Shown here: positions 53,002 to 61,407 of the stretch, piece by piece
Position numbering within the stretch: position 1 is the first letter of the stretch
Layout of the letters: every line of letters starts with the position of its first letter
Assembly: GCF_913776365.1 (NCBI RefSeq)
Contig: NZ_CAJYMO010000318.1
Coordinates: 91,227 to 153,732 of the forward strand
Reading direction: 5' to 3'
Source: an uncultured Chryseobacterium sp.
Lineage (GTDB): Bacteria; Bacteroidota; Bacteroidia; Flavobacteriales; Weeksellaceae
DNA: 62,506 nucleotides
The notes under the pieces: generated by a model
Database searches by the model: none
Told to the model about the DNA's origin: nothing
The model's input: the letters and a program-made list of their open reading frames with translations, nothing else
Position numbers and translations under genes: made by a program

Positions 53002-53670
53002 TTGCCGTTATCACAACATTTTATAAACCAAACAAGAATACCTGAAAACAACGATTGGGTACTCTTTATATTGCTGGGCTGCATTTTTTTATATCTTTTT
53101 ATGATGAACATCGTGGAAAGGGAAGCCAGCCTGAAAGATTTCCTGCTTCAGAAATATTTTGATGCCAGTAACAACCTGCCGAGCTGGGTGATGACTTCAG
53201 CTGTTACGGCACTTACCTTATCCGCGCTTGTTTCCCAGTACGTTCCTACCGTTCCGGAATACGCTGCCAACCTTCAGGTTTTAGGGTACCAGATGAACAA
53301 ATTCGGGTTCTGCCTGCTTTGCGTGGTGCTGTTTTACCTGGTAAAGACCAGCCTGGGCTATTTATTTTTCCAGAGTATCGGGGACGGAAAAAGATGGACC
53401 GTCTTTTATTTTACGGCTACGAAATTCTATTTCATCCTTTCTTTTCTGCTGATTATTTTATGCATCATGCAATATTACTTCCCGGTAGACAGAAATAAAT
53501 TATTTCTTTATTACCTGCTGTTCTTTTCTTTTGTCTTCATTTTCAAGGTTTTTTTCTATTTATTTCACAAGAACAGGGTTTTACCCGCGAAATGGTATTA
53601 TAAATTTTTGTATATTTGCACCCTCCAAATAGCACCTCTTCTGCTGCTTTGGAGATTATTATTTTTTTAA
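53002..53670 (+). CDS. DUF4271 family membrane protein
   Basis: This 222-residue protein starts with TTG and has five or six hydrophobic segments. The N-terminal NDWVLFILLGCIFLYLF and the loop YVPTVPEYAANLQV fit DUF4271, a Bacteroidota family usually encoded just before uroporphyrinogen-III synthase, as here (9-base gap). Function is unknown. Confidence 0.83.
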   Translation: MPLSQHFINQTRIPENNDWVLFILLGCIFLYLFMMNIVEREASLKDFLLQKYFDASNNLPSWVMTSAVTALTLSALVSQYVPTVPEYAANLQVLGYQMNKFGFCLLCVVLFYLVKTSLGYLFFQSIGDGKRWTVFYFTATKFYFILSFLLIILCIMQYYFPVDRNKLFLYYLLFFSFVFIFKVFFYLFHKNRVLPAKWYYKFLYICTLQIAPLLLLWRLLFF

Positions 53671-53679
53671 TAAAAGTCA

Positions 53680-54423
53680 ATGATGAGAATAAAGTCTATA
53701 TTGGTATCACAGCCAGCCCCTAGCGAGTCGTCTCCGTACCTGGATATTGCGAAAAAGGAAAAGATAAAGATAGATTTCCGTCCTTTTATCCATGTCGAAG
53801 GAGTTGACAATAAAGAACTGAGAACACAAAAGATCGATCTTACGCAGTATACCGGGATTATTTTCACGAGTAAGAATGCAATAGACCATTACTTCAGGCT
53901 CGCTGAAGAAATGCGCTTTTCGGTACCGGATACCATGCGTTACATCTGCCAGTCCGAAGCCATTGCCAATTATCTGCAGAAACACATTGTCTACAGAAAA
54001 AGGAAAATCAGCTTCGGGGAAAAGAATTTCTCGGACCTCGCGCCGCTTTTCAAGAAGTTTCCCACGGAGAAATACCTTCTGCCTTCTTCCGATGTCCTGA
54101 GCCCGGATATCGTAAGGACCATGGAAGCTTCTAACGTAGACTGGAAGAGAGCCATTATGTACAGAACGGTATGCAGCGACCTTACCGACATTACCATCAA
54201 GGATTACGATATGCTGATTTTCTTCAGTCCGCAGGGAATCAAATCATTGCAGCAGAACTTCCCGGATTTTAAACAGGAAGAAACCAGAATCGGGGTTTTC
54301 GGATCCACCACACTGGCCGCTGCCGAAGAAGCAGGGCTGAAAGTAGACCTTATGGCCCCTACCAAAGAAACACCATCCATGACAATGGCCCTGGAAAAAT
54401 ATATTAAAGCCCTGCATAAGTAA
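53680..54423 (+). CDS. hemD: uroporphyrinogen-III synthase
   Basis: This 247-residue enzyme cyclises hydroxymethylbilane in haem synthesis. Sequence in the family is poorly conserved, but IIFTSKNAIDHYF, the two-lobed length and FFSPQGIKSLQQNF with a C-terminal APTKETPSMTMAL are diagnostic. ATG at 53680 or 53683 would both serve. It shares a transcript with the DUF4271 gene; no other haem genes are nearby. Confidence 0.88.
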   Translation: MMRIKSILVSQPAPSESSPYLDIAKKEKIKIDFRPFIHVEGVDNKELRTQKIDLTQYTGIIFTSKNAIDHYFRLAEEMRFSVPDTMRYICQSEAIANYLQKHIVYRKRKISFGEKNFSDLAPLFKKFPTEKYLLPSSDVLSPDIVRTMEASNVDWKRAIMYRTVCSDLTDITIKDYDMLIFFSPQGIKSLQQNFPDFKQEETRIGVFGSTTLAAAEEAGLKVDLMAPTKETPSMTMALEKYIKALHK

Positions 54424-54446
54424 GGTTTTACCGTAAAATATACCTT

Positions 54447-54482
54447 AACCGTCTTTTCTACCGGAAAGATGGTTTTTTTTTA
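54447..54482 (+). terminator. intrinsic terminator after hemD
   Basis: AACCGTCTTT pairs with AAAGATGGTT (one wobble), followed by a long T tract. Confidence 0.82.
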
Positions 54483-54511
54483 ATTACATTTGAAAAAACA
54501 ATTACTATTGA

Positions 54512-56572
54512 ATGGAAGCTCCAAAGGCAAAAAAAATAGAAAAGATACTGGAAATACACGGCGACAGAAGAACAGACCCTTATTTCTGGCTCAATGAAAG
54601 GGAAAATCCTGAAGTGATCCGTTACCTTGAAGAAGAAAACGCCTATGCCGATTTCATCATGAAAGAGACGGAATCTCTACAGGAAGAACTCTTTGAAGAA
54701 ATGAAGGCCCGCTACAAGAAAGACGACGAATCGCTGCCCTATTTCTTCAATGGCTACTGGTATATCGTAAGATATGAAGAAGGAAAGGAATATCCTATTT
54801 TCTGCCGCAAATACCAAAGCCTGGATCATGAGGAAGAAATCCTCATTGATGTCAATATACTGGCTGAAGGCGAAAGCTATTTTGAAGTCGGAAGCGTGGC
54901 CGTATCCCCTGATAACAAGCTGGTCTCATTTTCTTCGGATAATGTGAGCCGCAGGATCTACACCATCAATTTCAAAAACCTCAAAACGGGAGAAATCCTT
55001 CCGGACAAGATCGAAAATACAACCGGTAAGGCCGTATGGGCCAATGATAATGAACATGTCTTCTACATCCGTAAAGACGAAAGCCTGCGTGCCTTCCAGG
55101 TATACAGGCACAAGCTGGGAACCGATACTTCCGAAGACCTTCTGATTTTCCACGAGAAGGATGACACCTTTGATGTGAATGTGTTCAAAACAAAATCACT
55201 GGAATATATTTTCATTGCCAGCTCAAGCACCATCTCGGACGAACACCGGTTTATCCCTTCGGATAACGTTTTCGCGGACTGGACGGTTATTCAGCCGAGA
55301 ATTGATGACCTTGAGTATTCCGTAGAACATTACGAAGACGAATTCTATATCATCACCAATGCAGATGACGCTTTTAATTTCAAGATCGTAAAAACGAAGA
55401 TCAGTAACTGCGGCATGGAGAACTGGACCGATGTTATTCCTCACCGCCCGGAAATCCTGCTCGAAGGTTTTGAAATCTTCAGAAATTACCTTGTGCTTGA
55501 AGAGCGTGAGGAAGGACTCCTCCAGATCAGGATTATTGATGAAAAAACACAGGAATCGCATTATCTGCCTTTCTCAGATCCCACTTACACTGCGTACATC
55601 GGGGTAAACCTGGAGTTTGATACGGAAATTGTACGGTACGGCTATACCTCGCTGACCCAGCCAAGTTCTACCTACGAATACAATATGAAGGAAAAAACCA
55701 CCGTCCTCCTGAAACAGCAGGAAGTCCTGGGCGGAAAATTTTTCCCTGAAAACTATATTTCCGAAAGGATTTGGGCAGATTCCAGAGACGGAGAAACCAA
55801 AATCCCCGTTTCCCTGGTCTATCATAAAGACACGCAAAAGTCTGCGGATACGCCCCTGCTCTTATACGGTTACGGAAGCTACGGACACACTGTGGATGCA
55901 AGCTTTTCCAATGTAAGGCTTTCCATTCTGGACAGAGGCTTTATCTACGCCATTGCCCACATCCGCGGCGGTGAATACCTGGGACGGGAATGGTACGAAG
56001 ACGGCAAGATGCTGTATAAGAAAAACACGTTCTTCGATTTTATTGATGCCGGGAAATACCTGGTTCAGGAAAACTACACCTCTCCGAAACATCTGTACGC
56101 TATGGGCGGAAGCGCCGGCGGCCTGCTGGTAGGAGCCGTGATGAATTATGAACCGGCTTTATTCAACGGGATCGTGGCACAGGTGCCTTTTGTAGATGTG
56201 GTGACGACCATGCTGGACGAAACCATTCCCCTGACTACCGGAGAATACGACGAATGGGGAAATCCGAACGATGAAGAATATTATCATTATATGAAAGAAT
56301 ATTCACCGTATGATAACGTGGAAGCCAAGGATTACCCGAATGTCCTCATCACCACCGGGCTGCACGATTCCCAGGTCCAGTACTGGGAACCTGCCAAATG
56401 GACTGCCAGGCTGAGGGAACTGAAAACCGATCAAAACATTTTGGTGTTCAAAACGGATATGAGCGCAGGACATGGCGGAGCCAGCGGAAGATTCGAATCC
56501 CTGAAAGAGGACGCGCTGGAATTTGCATTTCTTCTGATGGTGGATCAAAAACCCCATGAACCAACAAAATAA
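54512..56572 (+). CDS. oligopeptidase B (S9A serine peptidase)
   Basis: This 686-residue enzyme cleaves short peptides after Arg or Lys. An N-terminal seven-bladed propeller (about 75-400) begins with the HGDRRTDPYFWLNERENP segment and is followed by an alpha/beta-hydrolase domain with nucleophile Ser534 in MGGSAGGLL, Asp in LHDSQVQYWEP and His in AGHGGASGR. There is no signal peptide, so it is cytoplasmic. Length matches protease II. The small following gene starts 24 bases later. Confidence 0.94.
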   Translation: MEAPKAKKIEKILEIHGDRRTDPYFWLNERENPEVIRYLEEENAYADFIMKETESLQEELFEEMKARYKKDDESLPYFFNGYWYIVRYEEGKEYPIFCRKYQSLDHEEEILIDVNILAEGESYFEVGSVAVSPDNKLVSFSSDNVSRRIYTINFKNLKTGEILPDKIENTTGKAVWANDNEHVFYIRKDESLRAFQVYRHKLGTDTSEDLLIFHEKDDTFDVNVFKTKSLEYIFIASSSTISDEHRFIPSDNVFADWTVIQPRIDDLEYSVEHYEDEFYIITNADDAFNFKIVKTKISNCGMENWTDVIPHRPEILLEGFEIFRNYLVLEEREEGLLQIRIIDEKTQESHYLPFSDPTYTAYIGVNLEFDTEIVRYGYTSLTQPSSTYEYNMKEKTTVLLKQQEVLGGKFFPENYISERIWADSRDGETKIPVSLVYHKDTQKSADTPLLLYGYGSYGHTVDASFSNVRLSILDRGFIYAIAHIRGGEYLGREWYEDGKMLYKKNTFFDFIDAGKYLVQENYTSPKHLYAMGGSAGGLLVGAVMNYEPALFNGIVAQVPFVDVVTTMLDETIPLTTGEYDEWGNPNDEEYYHYMKEYSPYDNVEAKDYPNVLITTGLHDSQVQYWEPAKWTARLRELKTDQNILVFKTDMSAGHGGASGRFESLKEDALEFAFLLMVDQKPHEPTK

Positions 56573-56596
56573 ACCTAACCTATCAATTTACCACTC

Positions 56597-56938
56597 ATGA
56601 ATGAAGCAGAATACTGGCAGAAAGTAGAACAGTTTTTCATTGAAACTTTTGATACAGAAAAGAATGCACCGATTGAAACTTACCTGTTTCTGATTGGCCT
56701 TCAGGAATTAGGGAGCGGCCAGCAGAAATATACGAAGGACGACAAAGTAAACCTGATCCATATTGCCGTATGCAGGTTACTGGAACCTTTCGGATACTAT
56801 AAATTTTCACACTATGACGACGATGGTTATCCTCATTTCGAAATAGTGGAGGAACTTCCGGAACTGAAGCCGAACGAGCAGCAGCTTCTGATGAAAAAAG
56901 CCATCATCCAGTATTTTCAGGATGAAGAATTAATTTAA
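56597..56938 (+). CDS. small conserved protein of unknown function
   Basis: This 113-residue soluble acidic protein has IETYLFLIGLQELGSGQQ, KVNLIHIAVCRLLEPFGYY and DDGYPHFEIVEELP, which look well constrained and are familiar from short Bacteroidota proteins without a named domain. It probably shares the oligopeptidase B transcript. No function is assigned. Confidence 0.78.
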   Translation: MNEAEYWQKVEQFFIETFDTEKNAPIETYLFLIGLQELGSGQQKYTKDDKVNLIHIAVCRLLEPFGYYKFSHYDDDGYPHFEIVEELPELKPNEQQLLMKKAIIQYFQDEELI

Positions 56939-56993
56939 AAACAGGAGAATTGGCCAGTTTGAAAATTAGATTTCAGATTATTTACATGAAAAG

Positions 56994-57027
56994 AGTCCGT
57001 CTCGCAACCAGTGAAAACGGACTTTTT
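56994..57027 (+). terminator. intrinsic terminator with long loop
   Basis: AGTCCGT (56994-57000) pairs with ACGGACT (57017-57023) around a 16-base loop, followed by six T. Confidence 0.65.
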
Positions 57028-57126
57028 TATGATTTTTCCCGGTCTTCTGTCAAAGTATAATGTTTATATTTTCGATTCCCGACAACGTCATCGAGTCACG
57101 AGTCAGATCCTTTTTTAATTTTCAAA

Positions 57127-57627
57127 TTATATCATTTTCAAATTGCTGAGAATTCCATCCAATTGTGTAAGACCTGCCATGAAGCCTTCTTTAAAGCCCA
57201 TTTCAAGGATCTTACGCATCTCTTCCTGCGTTTTAAAATGAATATTGATCGTGACTTTGGTCCCTTCTTCCACTCCGGTAAATCCGAAAAGCCATTTTAC
57301 CTGCGGAAAATCAATGTTGACATTTCCGTTTTCGTCACAGAACGCATCAGTAGCGTCAAAGCTTCTGTGGTCTGTAATTTCGCCATATTTTACCTGCGCA
57401 TCATGTCTTTCCCCTCCGGGTCCCAACATGGCATATCGCCAGATGCCTTCCTCCCGGAAATCCTGGCTTACGGTTTCACAGATCCAGGGCTTAGGTGCCC
57501 ACCACAGATCCAGCAGCGCTGACTGCGTAAAATGGTTCCAGACACTGGAAACATCTGTTTTGTAAACAGCCATTACATACACATGGCTTGCGTCAGCATC
57601 TTCGTTAAAAATAATATCCGTTTTCAT
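57127..57627 (-). CDS. SRPBCC / AHSA1-like protein
   Basis: This 166-residue protein has the helix-grip (START-like) pattern of activator-of-Hsp90-ATPase homology domain proteins: VYKTDVSSVWNHFTQSALLDLWWAPKPW (in two parts), GGERHDAQVKYGEI and FTGVEEGTKVTINIHF, ending with the long helix GFKEGFMAGLTQLDGIL. Such small proteins bind hydrophobic ligands; the ligand is unknown. It is convergent with the preceding gene. Confidence 0.87.
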   Translation of the reverse strand: MKTDIIFNEDADASHVYVMAVYKTDVSSVWNHFTQSALLDLWWAPKPWICETVSQDFREEGIWRYAMLGPGGERHDAQVKYGEITDHRSFDATDAFCDENGNVNIDFPQVKWLFGFTGVEEGTKVTINIHFKTQEEMRKILEMGFKEGFMAGLTQLDGILSNLKMI

Positions 57628-57828
57628 ATATGCAATGTATTTGATGATTGCAGGACTGCCCCTTTAGTCTTTGCTTTCTATTAAAGATAACTAAAAATTT
57701 AATAAAAAATTGTTAAAAAAGCTCCTTTTAAGAAAAATTACACAATTTTATGGTTTGTTTTTTGTTCATTGACTTATAAAATGATTAATTTTAACATTAT
57801 CATTGTTAAAAAATTATAAAATAAACTC

Positions 57829-59376
57829 ATGAATAATAAATTCATTCCGATAATCTCAGTGTTCATGACGATCTCACTGATTGTCTTTGTGACGCTCCAG
57901 TTTTATTGGCTGAAACGTTATTATGGCGCCCTGGATCAGGATTTTTCTTCTAAGGTATATTCCGCGCTGGAGAATACCTCAAAAATCGTGGGTGAAGCGG
58001 AAGTGGATAAATACCTGAACGTAGATGCCAAAAATTTCAGGAACAATATTCTTGCCAACAGCAGCCAGCCTTCGCTTACGGCCATTCAGCAGATCAAGGA
58101 TTCCGGAACGCAGCGGCAGATTATTTATTCCAAGAACATTATCGAAAAGAACCAGCTTCCCATTTCCAAGAAAGGCGATTCCCTGAAACTGACGACGCTG
58201 TATTCCGATGAGGCAGCGTATAAGATAAAACGGGATACCACCAGCCGCGAACTCCTCACAGCAGATCTCAACAGGGATATTGAGAACGGCGATTATGCCA
58301 TGAAGGAATTTGTAAAGGTAAACGGCAACAACCTTCCGATTACCAAGCGGGTGAATGATAAGGTACTGGATTCCGTTATCACCAAAGAACTGAGAATCCG
58401 GGGAATTTCTGCCGCTTTCGGCTATGGCGTTATCGATAAGGCCAATGTACTTACCAGCGTGGCCAACAAACTGTACAAAGAGAAAAAAGATAACAACACC
58501 TATAGCTATCCTCTTTTTACAGATTCCAAGGAAAGGACCTTGTATACACTCGCACTGGTATTCCCTAAAAAGGAATATTCCCTGGCCATGAACAACTGGC
58601 CCATGCTGTTGGGGACTTTTCTCTCCCTGCTTACCATCCTGGGAATCTATATTATTTCCATCAATTATATGATGCGGCAGAAAAAGCTGGCTGAAGTAAA
58701 GACCGACTTCATCAATAACATGTCCCATGAGTTCAAAACGCCGCTGGCGACCATCTCTGTAGCTACGGACTCCCTGGCCAATGATAAAATTGCCACCAAT
58801 CCGGATAAAGTAAAATATTATTCCGAACTCATCAAACAGGAAAACCTGAGAATGAAAAAACAGGTGGAAAATGTACTGAACATGTCCAAACTGGAAAGAA
58901 ATGAGGTCAATCTTTTCCTGAAGGAAACCAACGTGCGTGAGCTGATCAGAAGAACCACCGAGTCTTTCAATCTGATTATACAGCAGAGAAACGGGAGCCT
59001 TAAACAGGAATTCACTGCAACGGATTATAATTTCAGGATTGACGAGTTCCACATCAGCAATATGCTGGTCAATCTGCTGGATAATGCAAACAAGTACTCG
59101 CCGGAAGCACCGGAAATCAGCATCAAGACCAGTAATGAAGGTAATTGGTACGTGATTGAGGTTTCCGATAAAGGAATGGGGATGGAAACCCAGAACAAAA
59201 CCAAAATCTTTGAAAAGTTTTTCAGGGAAGAAACCGGAAATATCCATAATGTGAAAGGTCAGGGACTTGGACTGTCTTACGTTAAGAAGATCGTGGAACT
59301 GCATAAAGGCCTCATCATTGTAGACTCACACAAAGGGAAAGGCAGCACCTTTACCATCAAGCTGCCGATGAGCTGA
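57829..59376 (+). CDS. sensor histidine kinase
   Basis: This 515-residue membrane kinase has a first transmembrane helix (about 8-28), a periplasmic sensor of roughly 220 residues with no recognised fold, and a second helix (about 260-282). The phosphoacceptor is His300 in NMSHEFKTPLAT; the ATPase domain has DNANKYSP, VSDKGMGM and GQGLGLSYVKK. The response regulator begins 88 bases downstream, so they form a two-component pair. The signal is unknown; Cys/His-rich envelope genes follow, which makes metal or redox sensing possible but unproved. Upstream is a 201-base AT-rich gap. Confidence 0.95.
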   Translation: MNNKFIPIISVFMTISLIVFVTLQFYWLKRYYGALDQDFSSKVYSALENTSKIVGEAEVDKYLNVDAKNFRNNILANSSQPSLTAIQQIKDSGTQRQIIYSKNIIEKNQLPISKKGDSLKLTTLYSDEAAYKIKRDTTSRELLTADLNRDIENGDYAMKEFVKVNGNNLPITKRVNDKVLDSVITKELRIRGISAAFGYGVIDKANVLTSVANKLYKEKKDNNTYSYPLFTDSKERTLYTLALVFPKKEYSLAMNNWPMLLGTFLSLLTILGIYIISINYMMRQKKLAEVKTDFINNMSHEFKTPLATISVATDSLANDKIATNPDKVKYYSELIKQENLRMKKQVENVLNMSKLERNEVNLFLKETNVRELIRRTTESFNLIIQQRNGSLKQEFTATDYNFRIDEFHISNMLVNLLDNANKYSPEAPEISIKTSNEGNWYVIEVSDKGMGMETQNKTKIFEKFFREETGNIHNVKGQGLGLSYVKKIVELHKGLIIVDSHKGKGSTFTIKLPMS

Positions 59377-59464
59377 CAATACAATATAAGCAAACCAAAT
59401 AATAAATAAAGACGAGGAAGAGTGACTTGTTCATTCTTAGTATTAATGTTTAATGATTACCATT

Positions 59465-60151
59465 ATGAGCAACAGAATATTATTAGTAGAAGACGACCAG
59501 AGTTTCGGCGCAGTACTGAAGGATTACCTATCCATCAATAATTTTGAAGTAACGCTGGCTACGGATGGAGAAATGGGACTGAAAGAATTTACGGAAAACG
59601 AATTCGACATCTGTATCTTCGATGTCATGATGCCTAAAAAAGACGGATTTTCATTGGCCGAAGACGTAAAAAAAATAGATAAAAACACCCCGATCATTTT
59701 CCTTACTGCAAGAAATATGCGTGAGGACATCCTGAAGGGATACCAGCTGGGAGCTGACGATTATATCACCAAACCTTTTGACACGGAATTGCTTTTATAC
59801 AAAATCAAAGCGATCCTGCAGAGAAGCTCCACTTTGGAAAATGAAGAACAGGAACAGTTTAAAATCAGCAATATCTTTTTTGATTCAATGCTGCGGCAGC
59901 TACGGGTGGGCGATAATGAATATAAGCTTTCACCAAAAGAAAACGAATTGCTGAAGCTGCTCTGCATCCACAGGAACGACTTCATGCCGCGGGATCTTGC
60001 CCTGAGAAAAATCTGGAAAAAGGAAAACTATTTTACGGCAAGAAGTATGGACGTTTATATTGCCAAACTGCGGAAGCTGCTGAAAGATGACGAAGGCCTG
60101 GAAATCATCAATGTTCACGGGGAAGGCTTCAGGTTACTGGTGAAAAATTAA
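59465..60151 (+). CDS. OmpR-family response regulator
   Basis: The ATG at 59465 gives 228 residues and starts directly at the receiver strand (SNRILLVEDDQS); an ATG at 59453 would add four residues. The phosphoacceptor is Asp53 in CIFDVMMPKKDG; FLTARN and ADDYITKPFD complete the receiver. The C-terminal winged helix has LSPKENELLKLL and SMDVYIAKLRKLL with NVHGEGFRLL. It would be phosphorylated by the adjacent kinase. Confidence 0.95.
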   Translation: MSNRILLVEDDQSFGAVLKDYLSINNFEVTLATDGEMGLKEFTENEFDICIFDVMMPKKDGFSLAEDVKKIDKNTPIIFLTARNMREDILKGYQLGADDYITKPFDTELLLYKIKAILQRSSTLENEEQEQFKISNIFFDSMLRQLRVGDNEYKLSPKENELLKLLCIHRNDFMPRDLALRKIWKKENYFTARSMDVYIAKLRKLLKDDEGLEIINVHGEGFRLLVKN

Positions 60152-60175
60152 AACCGGGCAGGTTTTTGTTTTTTT
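60150..60175 (+). terminator. weak terminator after the response regulator
   Basis: A short AAACC / GGTTT stem with a GGGCA loop is followed by a T-rich tract. The stem is only five pairs. Confidence 0.4.
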
Positions 60176-60238
60176 GAATAAATGAAGCCTGTTTTTAATA
60201 ATACTGTTAAATTAGCAAAACAATCCAAAATGTTTTGC

Positions 60239-60246
60239 TAATTTTG
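60239..60246 (+). promoter_or_regulatory. -7 element TAATTTTG before the NPPHG lipoprotein gene
   Basis: Exact TAnnTTTG match 16 bases before the ATG. Confidence 0.55.
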
Positions 60247-60262
60247 TTTTTCATCAGAAGAT

Positions 60263-60916
60263 ATGAAGAATATTATACTGGGTACATTAGCCCTATCTAT
60301 AGTTACCGTTTCCTGTAAAAAAGACGAAAGCCCCACTTACCTGAAAGAAGAAGCATCCGTTCAGCCATCGGCGATGGCTATGAAACCGGCTCCCAAAACT
60401 TCTATTCTGGACCAGGCGGGCATCCGGTCCACTTCCGGATCCGGAATGTCTACCGTTACCTCAGCAGGCATGAATCCGCCGCACGGACAGCCGGGGCACC
60501 GGTGTGATATTCCTGTGGGACAGCCATTGAACTCCGCACCGGCACAGGGAACACAGAATGTCGCAGTGAATACCAATCAGGCACAGACCATACAGATTGA
60601 CCCCAATTCTGTACAGCCCGGAAAATTTACCGTGGACGCCAACGGAAAAGCGAAAACCACAGTTACCGCCAAAGGGATGAATCCGCCGCATGGTGAACCG
60701 GGGCACCGGTGTGACATTCCTGTAGGACAGCCGTTGAACAGTAAGCCTGTAGCCTCTGCTGCAACTCCTGCTGCACAGCCTGCCCAGATGAATCTTCAGA
60801 GTGATCCTTCAGCAAACCGGCCTGCACCTCAGATCGGAGAAAAACCGGCACTTAATCCTCCGCATGGCAAACCATGGCATAATTGTGCCGTGAAGGTAGG
60901 TGAAGCTTTGCCATAA
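60263..60916 (+). CDS. lipoprotein with three NPPHG-x-H-x-C repeats
   Basis: This 217-residue lipoprotein has its acylated Cys at residue 18 followed by KKDES, similar to the K(D/E)2 surface-export signal, so it probably faces outward. The body is low-complexity, rich in Ala, Pro, Gln and Thr, and carries three copies of a motif: MNPPHGQPGHRCDIPVG (70-86), MNPPHGEPGHRCDIPVG (139-155) and a divergent LNPPHGKPWHNCAVKVG (197-213). Each has two His and one Cys in fixed spacing, a plausible soft-metal site. Function is unknown; the downstream HMA-fused receptor suggests copper or similar. Confidence 0.8.
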   Translation: MKNIILGTLALSIVTVSCKKDESPTYLKEEASVQPSAMAMKPAPKTSILDQAGIRSTSGSGMSTVTSAGMNPPHGQPGHRCDIPVGQPLNSAPAQGTQNVAVNTNQAQTIQIDPNSVQPGKFTVDANGKAKTTVTAKGMNPPHGEPGHRCDIPVGQPLNSKPVASAATPAAQPAQMNLQSDPSANRPAPQIGEKPALNPPHGKPWHNCAVKVGEALP

Positions 60917-60922
60917 TTTTTG

Positions 60923-60930
60923 TATTTTTG
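60923..60930 (+). promoter_or_regulatory. -7 element TATTTTTG before the Cys-rich protein gene
   Basis: Exact TAnnTTTG match ending 5 bases before the GTG start, implying a leaderless message, although read-through from the lipoprotein gene is also possible. Confidence 0.45.
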
Positions 60931-60935
60931 CAGAA

Positions 60936-61313
60936 GTGAAACTGTTTCAGATCATAGCTGTTGTTTTCTGCCTGGGGATTTTTCTTATCCCCAAAGACAG
61001 CCTGTATCTGGAAAACAGGCAGGAAACCTGTTGCCGTCAGGATTCTTCAATGGAGGGAATGGATTGCTGTAAAAAAGACAATCCTATCAAACATTCCTCT
61101 CATCAGAATAAAGAAAAAAAATCTTCTTCCTGTGATGACAGCTGCTGTTCTTCCTGCGTGCTGTGCTACACCTTTATCGAAACCCCTTTTTCCGGAAACC
61201 CGGGACTGGAATTATCCTACTACCAATCCAATAAAAACTTACAGTTCCAATACTCGGATCCTTATCTTTCAGACCGTTTGAAGGAAATCTGGCAACCGCC
61301 TAAAATAGGTTAA
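60936..61313 (+). CDS. HYC_CC_PP-like cysteine-rich small protein
   Basis: A GTG start at 60936 gives 125 residues and begins a hydrophobic signal or anchor (KLFQIIAVVFCLGIFLI); an ATG at 60900 would start inside the preceding gene. The mature part carries ETCC, MDCC and CDDSCCSSCVLC, then a Tyr-rich tail ending WQPPKIG. Layout (Cys pairs, final PP) resembles the HYC_CC_PP family found beside TonB receptors in Bacteroidota. Metal binding is inferred from the eleven or so cysteines. It is probably periplasmic or membrane-anchored. Confidence 0.75.
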   Translation: MKLFQIIAVVFCLGIFLIPKDSLYLENRQETCCRQDSSMEGMDCCKKDNPIKHSSHQNKEKKSSSCDDSCCSSCVLCYTFIETPFSGNPGLELSYYQSNKNLQFQYSDPYLSDRLKEIWQPPKIG

Positions 61314-61407
61314 TTAAATAAACTTAACAATGTATCAGTTTAGCAATTCATCAGTGATTATCAGATGATTACTTTGCTGTATTTAATTAATCTAAATTTT
61401 TAAACCC

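Noticed and set aside
57979..59304. Long open frame (about 440 codons) antisense to the histidine kinase
   Set aside because: It lies wholly opposite a clear kinase gene, shows no domain motif, and arises from the codon use of the sense strand.
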